A stretch of DNA of 64,000 nucleotides from Streptomyces sp. S4.7. GTDB lineage: Bacteria > Actinomycetota > Actinomycetes > Streptomycetales > Streptomycetaceae. The position numbers were made by a program, and so were the translations under genes. Shown here piece after piece: positions 43,401 to 49,876 of this stretch. The stretch lies in assembly GCF_010384365.1 (NCBI RefSeq), contig NZ_CP048397.1, forward strand, positions 4,650,001-4,714,000. The letters are read 5' to 3'. A model generated the notes under the pieces. That model was not told the DNA's origin. It searched no databases and was given only the letters and a program-made list of their open reading frames with translations. Numbering within the stretch: the first letter of the stretch is position 1; each line of letters begins with the position of its first letter.

Positions 43401-44076
43401 CTCGATGCGCGGCTACGGGCGCAAGGTGCGCGCGCTCATCGCCGATCACCTGGTACTGCCCGAGATCGCACAGGCGATCGCCCCGGTCTCCATCCTCGAT
43501 CCCGATTTCGACGAGATCGTGGGGCGTATGGACATGCGGGAATCGGCGGCGGAACAGGTACAGGCCCTCCGCTACCACCTCCAGGAACGGACGGAGGGCG
43601 ACGACCGGCCGGTGTATCGCACGCTTTCCGAGGAGTTGCAGAAGGTACTGGACGACTTCGAAGGGCGCTGGGCGGACATCAAGCGGGAGCTGGGACCGCT
43701 GATCGAGCGAGCACGGCAGGCGGAGCAGGCCGATCCGGCGCTGTCGGACCTGACACCGATGGAGCGAAGGCTCTTCGCGAAGGTGTGCGATCAACTGACC
43801 GCACATCCGGCCTTCGATCTGCCCGACCAGGAGGTCTTGCGGACCTTGACGGTGAACCTGTCCTGTCTGATCTCGGCACACGTATCGAGTGCGGCCTGGG
43901 CACAGCAGGAGACGAGCCTGGACGACCTCCAGGTAGGGATCTGGACCCTTCTGAAGGAGAACAGGATCCGGCCGAGAGAGGGTGGGCTGCGGCAGCTGAC
44001 GGACCTCTCCAACTCACTCGCCGGGTACGCGCAGCACCACGCCGCCGCGTTCCGGTCGGAGGGGCGGGGACACTAG
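40435..44076 (+). CDS. hsdR: Type I restriction-modification system, restriction/translocase subunit
   Basis: About 1213 residues from the ATG at 40435 (GCGGAG upstream). The frame is open further up, with GTG 40354 and GTG 40450 as alternatives. The N-terminal PD-(D/E)xK nuclease has VLDLVLFVNGIPVAVVECKN (ECK at about 175). The SF2 motor has HTQGSGKSLT (about 362), VLVDEAHRSH (about 517) and GFTGTPI. Motif VI is in LLQAVARVNRPAR, followed by the C-terminal helical domain. It cleaves unmodified DNA after ATP-driven translocation when bound to HsdM/HsdS. A metallopeptidase gene starts 4 bp after the stop. Confidence 0.94.
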   Translation: MLRSAVEQAERDEVELPFVEQLKAMGWEHIHGPDLDADERAYDSDVLLTKRLSAALRRLNRLPGNGSSWMSHGEAEQAVDTLRRAARTVATESLLKANGAATALLLRGTPMSGPGDQDYLVQYLDWEWEGLSDTEILQRNRFLVVDQYRVLRADGKHSVLDLVLFVNGIPVAVVECKNPHSRNAIGDAVRDLRRYAGDPLGDDGRTSGSRTGSEIVGGVPELFASAQLLIAASGKTAALGTISSSEEHYAAWRSVEPDYADERALRAELEATKVLRGDAGLTGQHKLIAATLRPRNLLNIIRHYVFELPVKTKTGEPPVTVKAICRHQQYRAVEKIVRKLRTGRKRGESGAEDDERGGVIWHTQGSGKSLTMSFLARRLHMSRDPELNRFTLLVVTDRVQLQRQLSAAVRVSGSTIRIAHSQPDVEGMLRRAGKPGGRAVIFAMIQKYLGRVPGLVGETDGDERDFEAELRRAQDRIAAGEDPQEVAAPTPDEATTEEVRRRFTECSTETRVLVLVDEAHRSHTSVLHACLRDSVPNAARIGFTGTPIMKGKLTDTGRIFGLEPGNTFLDSYRMEEAEKDKVVVPVRYEGRTGRAVIEAKEGMDATFEDLIAAVREEDRDKARKGTRPTSRDVAESFPMIRAKAVDMLAHYVRGPLTGGFKAQVAAVSRRAAVHYRDALREARADLLARVRREFGPEAREELRRKKPEEYTQDEVLLLRAWHFQEVLRRMDFVPVISEGDERKSGLWREWTDPRSQEEHVERFLEPFPELPPDNPWVVEHPPATDPQPGGAIGLNPWSDELPGAPVEKPPIAFLIVKSMLLTGFDAPIEQVLYLDRPIQDAELLQAVARVNRPARLKREGRVVDYYGVLDNLAVTLAAYRGDPPVLDGLRSLASEVPGMAGAAHQLRRFLQKLGTGGLDGPGRMAHTMLALHDPHERAEYDRLLGAFLDAMERVLPHEAALELLPHARRWTQLQQRLRTHYRDEPGGIYSMRGYGRKVRALIADHLVLPEIAQAIAPVSILDPDFDEIVGRMDMRESAAEQVQALRYHLQERTEGDDRPVYRTLSEELQKVLDDFEGRWADIKRELGPLIERARQAEQADPALSDLTPMERRLFAKVCDQLTAHPAFDLPDQEVLRTLTVNLSCLISAHVSSAAWAQQETSLDDLQVGIWTLLKENRIRPREGGLRQLTDLSNSLAGYAQHHAAAFRSEGRGH

Positions 44077-44080
44077 GGGC

Positions 44081-44995
44081 ATGTCTTATCCGCCAGAGCT
44101 TCGGACTGCCGAGCGGCAGCTGCTCAGTGATGGGCAGGTGCTGGTGGCCGACGGCCGGGTACTCCGGGTGCGGTTGAGCGCCCGGCGCTCGAAGCTCGGG
44201 CTCACGGTCGAGCGGGACGGCTCACTCACGCTCAGGGCGCCTTCCGAGTGTGAGTCCGAGAGGGCATCGGCGTTCGTGAGGGCCGGACGGGAGTGGATCG
44301 ACAGCAAGCTTCGCCTGCGTGATCAGCTGCGCCCGGTCCACCCGACGCGTACGTTCACCGAGGGTGAGACGTATCGGTACCTGGGGCGTGAGTACCGGCT
44401 GCTCGTGGTGGACGAGCCGGGCGCACCGGTCCGCCTGTCCGCCGGACGGCTACGGATGGACCGGGCCACGGCTGCGGACGTGCGGACGGCGCACCGCGCG
44501 GTCACGTCCTGGTACCGCAAGGTGGGACTGAACTGGGCGCAAGGGCGCCTTCAACCCTGGGCAGCACGGATGGACGTGGCCGAGCCCGCTGTGACGGTGC
44601 GGGATGTAGGGCGTCGCTGGGGAACCTACCGGGCAGGCGATGATGCTGCGGGTGGGGGACGGATGGCCCTGCACTGGGCTGTCTTTCAGCTGCCGGCTCA
44701 ACTCGTCGACTACGTGATCGCCCATGAACTGGCGCACATCCGGGTCGCGGGGCACGGCCCCGAGTACTGGAGGCTGCTCCGCCGGGCCATCCCGGAGTGC
44801 GAGCGCCTCAAGGTAGAGCTGGACGAGATGGGCCGCAGGGTTTGGCTGGGGGATGTCCCCACGGATCAGCCATCAGGTGTGGACGACGACAGATCGGCAT
44901 CGGGGCGGGATGTGGAAGCGGCGGCGGTGGAACAGTCGTCACCCTCGTCCTTCGTGTCGGCTCGCGGCCTCAGTCCGGGCAGAGCCACTCGGTGA
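44081..44995 (+). CDS. YgjP/SprT-like zinc metallopeptidase linked to hsdR
   Basis: 304 residues. The zinc motif HELAHIRVAGHGPEYW starts near residue 215 (HExxH plus a downstream His), inside a DUF45/YgjP-type domain. The N-terminal beta region (VLRVRLSARRSKLGLTVERD) and RRWGTYRAGDD are also family features. The last 50 residues are low complexity. It starts 4 bp after hsdR and is surely co-transcribed. Such proteases recur beside type I systems; a role in controlling restriction or degrading subunits has been suggested but is not shown here. Confidence 0.85.
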   Translation: MSYPPELRTAERQLLSDGQVLVADGRVLRVRLSARRSKLGLTVERDGSLTLRAPSECESERASAFVRAGREWIDSKLRLRDQLRPVHPTRTFTEGETYRYLGREYRLLVVDEPGAPVRLSAGRLRMDRATAADVRTAHRAVTSWYRKVGLNWAQGRLQPWAARMDVAEPAVTVRDVGRRWGTYRAGDDAAGGGRMALHWAVFQLPAQLVDYVIAHELAHIRVAGHGPEYWRLLRRAIPECERLKVELDEMGRRVWLGDVPTDQPSGVDDDRSASGRDVEAAAVEQSSPSSFVSARGLSPGRATR

Positions 44996-45359
44996 CGTGG
45001 TCCCGGCCGTCGTGGTGCAGCAGGCCGCGTACGCATTCGCCGGGCGCCGTGTCGAGCGTGCCGGTCAGCGCGGCTGAGCCGCTCTCCGTACGGACGGTGC
45101 CGAACCAGCCGGGGAACGCGGTGATCCGCGCGTCCTTGCGCTGATAACCGAGCCGCACCTCCGGACCGGGGCCCGTCGCGCCGTCGCTGCCGTGCTGTAC
45201 GTAGCGCGTCGTGAAACGCCCCTCGCCGCCCACCGGGCCCTCGACGCAGAGCCGGCCGCCGGAGAGGTCGCCGCAGCCGTCGGGGGTGACACCGACCGGT
45301 GCCAGGACGAGCACCGCGCCGAGAGTGAGCGCCGCCGCGCGGGCCCGTCCGTGTCCCAT
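44970..45359 (-). CDS. Small secreted protein, function unknown
   Basis: 129 residues from the ATG at 45359; an upstream ATG at 45389 is less likely because it precedes the signal. The N-terminus (RARAAALTLGAVLVLAPVG) is a Sec signal peptide. Four Cys (GCGDLSGGRLC, GECVRG and WLCPD) could form two disulfides. It is convergent with the metallopeptidase gene and overlaps it by 26 bp. This gene probably marks the right edge of the defence island. I do not recognise a family. Confidence 0.65.
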   Translation of the reverse strand: MGHGRARAAALTLGAVLVLAPVGVTPDGCGDLSGGRLCVEGPVGGEGRFTTRYVQHGSDGATGPGPEVRLGYQRKDARITAFPGWFGTVRTESGSAALTGTLDTAPGECVRGLLHHDGRDHVTEWLCPD

Positions 45360-45613
45360 GGCCTCATCGTCGTGCGGCGGGCGCGGCAAGGCATCCGGGC
45401 TTGGGCCGGGTGGGCGCCTCCGGCGACCGGCCGGGTCCAGGTCCTGTCTTCACACCGGCGTCGTCCGCCCGCCGGGCGGGGCTCACGGCGTCCGGTGCGT
45501 GTGATCGCAAGAGGGAGGATCGCATCCGTACCGGGCGTACGTGGGCGAGTCCGACAACGCGGCGGGCGTGCGTGCCGGGCGTCGTGAGCCAGACGCCAGT
45601 TCGACGACAGGAC

Positions 45614-46672
45614 CTAGGCGGGGCGGGTGGCGCCCGCGAAGGGCATCTGGTCGATCGGGGCCATCCGGACCCCGGCGCCGGGCCGAGGGGCGTGGATCAT
45701 CTGCCCGCCGCCGACATAGAGCCCGACGTGCGAGATCCCCGAGTAGAAGAACACCAGGTCGCCCGGGGCGAGCTGGGAGCGGGAGACCCGCCGGCCCGCG
45801 TTGATCTGCGTGTACGTGGTGCGGGGGAGGGCGACTCCGGCGGCGCGCCAGGCGGCCTGGGTCAGCCCGGAGCAGTCGAATCCGCCGGGCCCCGTCGCGC
45901 CCCACACGTAGGGCTTGCCGATCGCCCCGCGCGCGTACGCGATCGCGGCGGCGGCGCGGGCGTTGGGCGCGGCCACCGCCGCAGTGCCCGGGCGGCTCCG
46001 CGAGCGGTCGGCGCGCGGGTCGGCCGACCCGGTGCCCCCCTCGTATCGCGCGCGTTCGGCGGCGGTGAGCCGGTCGAGCAGTTTCCGGGCGTCGTCGAGC
46101 TTCCCGCGGACGGTCGATCTGTGGGTGGCCAGCTCGGCCTGACGACTCTTCAGTTCGGTGAGCTTCGCGTCGGCCTTCGTGCGGAGGCGGCCGATGTTCC
46201 CGAGCTGCGCCCGCATTTTGCTGACCGCCCGCGCCTGCTGGAAGCCGGCCCGCTCGGCGAGCGCGGCCCCGCGCAGATACCCGTCGGGGTCGGAGCTGAG
46301 GGCGAGCTGTACGGCGGGGTCGAGACCGCCCGCGCGGTACTGGGCGGTGGCGATCGAACCGAGCGCGTTGCGCGAGTCGTTGAGCCGTTCCGTCCGCCGG
46401 GCGGCCTCGTCGCGCAGCCCGTCCAGCGAGGCGCGCGCGTCGTCCGCCTTCTCCTTCGCCCCGTTGTACTTCTCGGTGGCTGCCTCGGCCTCGTGGTAGA
46501 GCTTGTCGACCTTCGCCTCCACCTGCGCCGGCGTGAGGCGCGGCTCGGCGTGTGCGGAGCCTTCGAGCCCGGTGGCCGTCGCGGCCCCCGCGAGGGCGAG
46601 AGTGGCCGCCGTGCGGCCGTACCGGCCGCTCAACGGTCGGTGCTTCGATCGGGGTCGGCGGTGCGCTGCCAC
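45614..46672 (-). CDS. Secreted NlpC/P60 (C40) peptidoglycan peptidase, copy 1
   Basis: 352 residues from a GTG at 46672 (MAAHRRPRSKH-like start, GAAGGA 13 bp upstream); GTG 46684 is an alternative. A signal peptide ends near AEPRL. A coiled-coil region follows at about 40-205 and a C-terminal NlpC/P60 domain at about 235-350. The catalytic Cys is in GGFDCSGLTQAAW, the His in ISHVGLYVGGGQMIHAP. It cleaves peptide stems in the wall. It resembles copy 2 at 48356-49516, but no ydaO riboswitch is visible upstream. Confidence 0.9.
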   Translation of the reverse strand: MAAHRRPRSKHRPLSGRYGRTAATLALAGAATATGLEGSAHAEPRLTPAQVEAKVDKLYHEAEAATEKYNGAKEKADDARASLDGLRDEAARRTERLNDSRNALGSIATAQYRAGGLDPAVQLALSSDPDGYLRGAALAERAGFQQARAVSKMRAQLGNIGRLRTKADAKLTELKSRQAELATHRSTVRGKLDDARKLLDRLTAAERARYEGGTGSADPRADRSRSRPGTAAVAAPNARAAAAIAYARGAIGKPYVWGATGPGGFDCSGLTQAAWRAAGVALPRTTYTQINAGRRVSRSQLAPGDLVFFYSGISHVGLYVGGGQMIHAPRPGAGVRMAPIDQMPFAGATRPA

Positions 46673-46946
46673 GAGGGCGTCCACATCCTTCGTTCCGGCT
46701 CTGTTCCGTGCGGTTCCTGACGTGAGGACGCTAGGCGCGGTCGTCACGGCAGCGCGGCGGCATGGCCGCAATTGCCCGGAGCCGGTGGCTCGGTGACGGA
46801 TTGTGGCCGCCGGGATCCCACCGGATTCGACAGTCCCGTGCAGAACTTGATCGATCCGATGACACCGGCACACGCGACGCGCGAGCGGTGGTACAGAGGT
46901 CCGGGGACGGGCCCGAGGTGTCAGTGGGCGCGCGTAGGTTCTTCCC

Positions 46947-48380
46947 ATGACCACTCTCGGGGAAATGCTGAAGGGGCCGTGTTCCAGGTCGCTTTGGGAT
47001 CGGCTGTGCCCGCTGCTCGAAGCCCTGGACGAGACGCAGGCGGCGGCCGTCGCCACCGGTCTGCGGAGCTGGTCGCCGGAGCAGCGGCCGATGCCGGACC
47101 GGTGGTGGGCCGAGTGGCTGTCGGGTGACGTACGGCCGTACCACGCGCTCGCGGGGACGCGCAGGCTCGGCCGGCTGGTCGACGTGGAGTCGGCCCGGGT
47201 CCCGGCCGAGCCGGAGGCGGACCGGGACGAGTACGAGGAGGCGAACGACCGCGTGCACACGCCCTCGGGGTACGCGCTGACCGACGGCGTCGCCTCCTTC
47301 CCCTACGGCGCGATCGCGGTGGCGGCCCCGTCCGGTCTGCGGCGGCTGGTGTTCGGCGCGGTGGCCGAGTGGCATCACAACGGCGGCGACGTCGTCGGCT
47401 GGAGCACGGTCGCGAACGGTCCGCTGACCAGCTTCCTCGACGGCGCCGACTACCACGACAATCCGCTCGACATCCGGATCTCCCGGACGGCGCGACCGTG
47501 GCCGCCTCGGTGGAGTGCCGCTGGCACGCCTGGTCGTCGGCCGGGGAGGGGCTGTGGACGCTGGACCCCGAGGAGATCTGGCCGGGCGGGTCGGGGGCGG
47601 ACGACAGTGACGAGGAGGAGACGGAGGACGACCTCGTGGGCATCGACGTTCCCCGTGCGGTTCTCCTACGACGCGGCCGGCCGGAGGGTGGCCGTGGGGC
47701 GGCTGCGCGGCGGTCCCGTGGCCGTCCTGGACGCGCGGACCGGACACGTCCTGGCGGGCGCGCCCGGTCCGGACGGGGCGGGCTGGGAGGGCGAGGGTCC
47801 CGTCGCCCTGGACGCGGCCGGGAGGCTGCTGGCGCACGCCCGTGGCAGCCGGCTGGTGGTGCGGGAGGCGGACGGCGGCGCGGCGCTCGCCGAGGCGGAC
47901 ACCGGGCTGGTCACGATCCACGCGATGGCCGTGGCGCCGGACGGCACCGGGTTCCTCGCCGTCGGGGCGGACGGCAAGGACGACCCGGCGCTGTGCGTGC
48001 TGACGCCGTCCCCGCACGAGTCCCGGTCCGGATCCCCGTCCCTGCCGCCGGCCCTCACCGCGGGTGGGCCGATACGGCCGGACCGGGCGCCCGACGGCAT
48101 GGTCGCCACCGACCCGATGTCGGTGATCACCGCGCGTGCGGTGTGGACCGCGAGCGGACCGCTCGCGTTCATGTCGTCGGACGTCGGCGACGTCCTGTTC
48201 GGCGGCGACGGCCGCGTGCTGCGGCTGTCGTCCGGGCCGAGCGTCGGCGCCTTCACCCCGGACGGCCGCGCGCTGGTGACCGTGGGATGCGCCGAACAAG
48301 ACGAGATGGACCCGATCGACGTCTGGTTCCTCGACGGCCCGGCGGGGCGACCCGCTCAGGCCGGGCGCACGCTGCCGTAG
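46947..48380 (+). CDS. Propeller-like protein of unknown function with two compensating frame changes
   Basis: The frame stays open for 477 residues, but residues about 181-235 are Arg-rich nonsense. In the +2 frame the same DNA encodes sensible protein (DGATVAASVECRWHAWS to DDLVGIDVP). Restoring one G at 47485-47486 and removing one C at 47651-47654 gives a continuous product. The C-terminal half has WD40/YVTN-like strands (GPVAVLDARTGHVLAG, AVAPDGTGFLAVG). The start has no Shine-Dalgarno sequence but TAGGTT lies about 6 bp before the ATG, so the transcript may be leaderless. The 3' end overlaps the convergent peptidase gene by 25 bp. Function unknown. Confidence 0.7.
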   Translation: MTTLGEMLKGPCSRSLWDRLCPLLEALDETQAAAVATGLRSWSPEQRPMPDRWWAEWLSGDVRPYHALAGTRRLGRLVDVESARVPAEPEADRDEYEEANDRVHTPSGYALTDGVASFPYGAIAVAAPSGLRRLVFGAVAEWHHNGGDVVGWSTVANGPLTSFLDGADYHDNPLDIRISRTARPWPPRWSAAGTPGRRPGRGCGRWTPRRSGRAGRGRTTVTRRRRRTTSWASTFPVRFSYDAAGRRVAVGRLRGGPVAVLDARTGHVLAGAPGPDGAGWEGEGPVALDAAGRLLAHARGSRLVVREADGGAALAEADTGLVTIHAMAVAPDGTGFLAVGADGKDDPALCVLTPSPHESRSGSPSLPPALTAGGPIRPDRAPDGMVATDPMSVITARAVWTASGPLAFMSSDVGDVLFGGDGRVLRLSSGPSVGAFTPDGRALVTVGCAEQDEMDPIDVWFLDGPAGRPAQAGRTLP

Positions 48381-49516
48381 ATCGGCATGTAGTAGATGGA
48401 CTCCTCACGGACGTTCGCACCCGGCTTCGGCGCGTGGATCATCTTGCCGTCGCCCTTGTAGATGCCGACGTGGCTGATGTCGTCGTAGAAGAACACCAGG
48501 TCGCCGGGGAGCAGGTCCGCCGTGGCGACGCGCTTGCCGACCTTCACCTGGTCCCAGGTCGTACGCGGCAGCTGGACCCCCGCCTCCTTCCAGGCGGCGC
48601 CCGTCAGCCCCGAGCAGTCGTACGAGCCGGGGCCGGTGGCGCCCCACACGTACGGCTTGCCGATCTGGGCGCGGGCGAACGCGAGCACCTTCTCGGCCTT
48701 GGCCGCGTACGTACCGTCCGTGGCTCCCGAGCCGCCGCCCGAGCCCGTGTCCGTGCCGCCTCCGGTGGCGGGGGCCTCCTCCTGCCGCGCCTCTTCCTGA
48801 CGCTTGCGCTCCGCGGCCTCCTCCTTGGCCTTCGCCTCGGCCTTGCGGCGGGCCTCTTCCTCCTTCTTCCGCTCCAGCGCGGCGAGCCGCGCCTTCTCCT
48901 CGGCCGTCAGGTCCGACAGCAGCGAACGCGCCGCCGCGAGCTTGTTCTGGACCTTCTGCTTGCCCGCCTTGAGCGACGCCTGCGACTGAGTCAGCGTCTC
49001 CAGGCTCTTCGTCGCCTTGACGCGCTGCTTGGCCGCGGACCGCTGCTCCTTCTGGAAGTCCTCGACGGCTTCCTGCTGGCGGTCGGTCAGCCGGTCCATC
49101 AGCTGGGTCTGCTCGAAGTACGACTCCGGGCTGTCGGCGAACATCAGGGCGGCCGTGGGACCGACCGCACCCGCGCGGTACTGCGCCGCCGCGTACGTAC
49201 CGAGGGAGCGTCGCGCCTCGTTGACCTTGTCGGCGCTCTTGGCGACGTCGTCCAGGACCCGGTCGACCGACTTGCGCTGCGTGTCGGTCGCCTCCTTCGC
49301 CTTGTTGTACTGCTGTGTCGCCGTACCGGCCTGCCGGTACAGGTCGTCGACCTTCTTCTGCACCTCTTCTATGGAGGGCTTGGGCTCCGCCGGCGCGGCG
49401 GTGGCGCTCTGTGTCGACAGAAGCGTGACCGAGGCGAGTGCGGCCGTCGTGAACCCGACGGCCGGTGTGTTCGCGCGCACGCCGGTACGGCTGCGCGATT
49501 TGCGATGCGACGCCAA
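48356..49516 (-). CDS. Secreted NlpC/P60 (C40) peptidoglycan peptidase, copy 2, under c-di-AMP control
   Basis: 386 residues if it starts at the TTG at 49516, which lies 9 bp after GGAG. The ATG at 49525 directly abuts the Shine-Dalgarno sequence and is less likely. The signal peptide ends near ATAAP. Two coiled-coil stretches (about 45-250, including an Ala/Glu/Lys-rich segment with AEAKAKEEAAERKRQEE) lead to the NlpC/P60 domain at about 270-385. Its Cys is in GSYDCSGLTGAAW and its His in ISHVGIYKGDGKMIHAP. A ydaO-type riboswitch precedes it, as for several Streptomyces wall hydrolases. Confidence 0.92.
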   Translation of the reverse strand: MASHRKSRSRTGVRANTPAVGFTTAALASVTLLSTQSATAAPAEPKPSIEEVQKKVDDLYRQAGTATQQYNKAKEATDTQRKSVDRVLDDVAKSADKVNEARRSLGTYAAAQYRAGAVGPTAALMFADSPESYFEQTQLMDRLTDRQQEAVEDFQKEQRSAAKQRVKATKSLETLTQSQASLKAGKQKVQNKLAAARSLLSDLTAEEKARLAALERKKEEEARRKAEAKAKEEAAERKRQEEARQEEAPATGGGTDTGSGGGSGATDGTYAAKAEKVLAFARAQIGKPYVWGATGPGSYDCSGLTGAAWKEAGVQLPRTTWDQVKVGKRVATADLLPGDLVFFYDDISHVGIYKGDGKMIHAPKPGANVREESIYYMPIYGSVRPA

Positions 49517-49540
49517 GGTCGGCATCTCCTTCCGTGGACC

Positions 49541-49686
49541 GCCTACCGGGTTAGCTGTCGGGTTCGGGCGGAACGGAAGGCTGCCCTACGGGCCGGGAAC
49601 ACGGCCCGATTCACCCCGGTGGAACTTGGTGGGTCCCCGGTTCCTGACTCCCTTCGGGAAGCCCGGATTCGGCGCAGGCAGCCCGC
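49541..49686 (-). ncRNA. ydaO-type c-di-AMP riboswitch
   Basis: Read leftward, the leader contains the conserved blocks in order: CCGGGGACCCACC, CGGGGTGAATC, GTAGGGCAGCC, and the 3' hallmark AACCCGACAGCTAACCCGGT followed by AGGC. The Shine-Dalgarno sequence of the peptidase lies about 12 nt after the element. In this class, high c-di-AMP turns expression off, which ties wall hydrolysis to osmotic state and spore germination. Outer boundaries are approximate. Confidence 0.92.
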
Positions 49687-49844
49687 TTGGCGCTGATCGC
49701 CGATGGAGTACGGACGGCCTCGGCGTGCACGCTAGCCAATCTGTGGTGCCGCTGTGAAGGTTGATGGTCGATATGCCCGATACATTTTCGTGACCTTTGA
49801 CGCAAACGCTCGTTGGTGCCCCCGCGAGGCCATGTGGCGGCGGG

Positions 49845-49867
49845 CTGTCAGTGCGGCACCCTAGACT
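49845..49867 (+). promoter_or_regulatory. RecA-independent DNA-damage (PafBC-type) promoter of pcrA
   Basis: CTGTCAGTG (49845-49853), 8 bp, TAGACT (49862-49867). This matches TTGTCRGTG-N8-TANNNT at all but the first base, with exact spacing. The ATG of pcrA is 10 bp after the -10, so the leader would be only a few bases and the transcript nearly leaderless. Confidence 0.75.
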
Positions 49868-49876
49868 CAGGAAGCG

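Noticed and set aside
46685..46946. Possible second ydaO riboswitch upstream of the first NlpC/P60 gene
   Set aside because: The conserved blocks (GGGTGAATC, AGCTAACCC, GTAGGC) are absent on the relevant strand.
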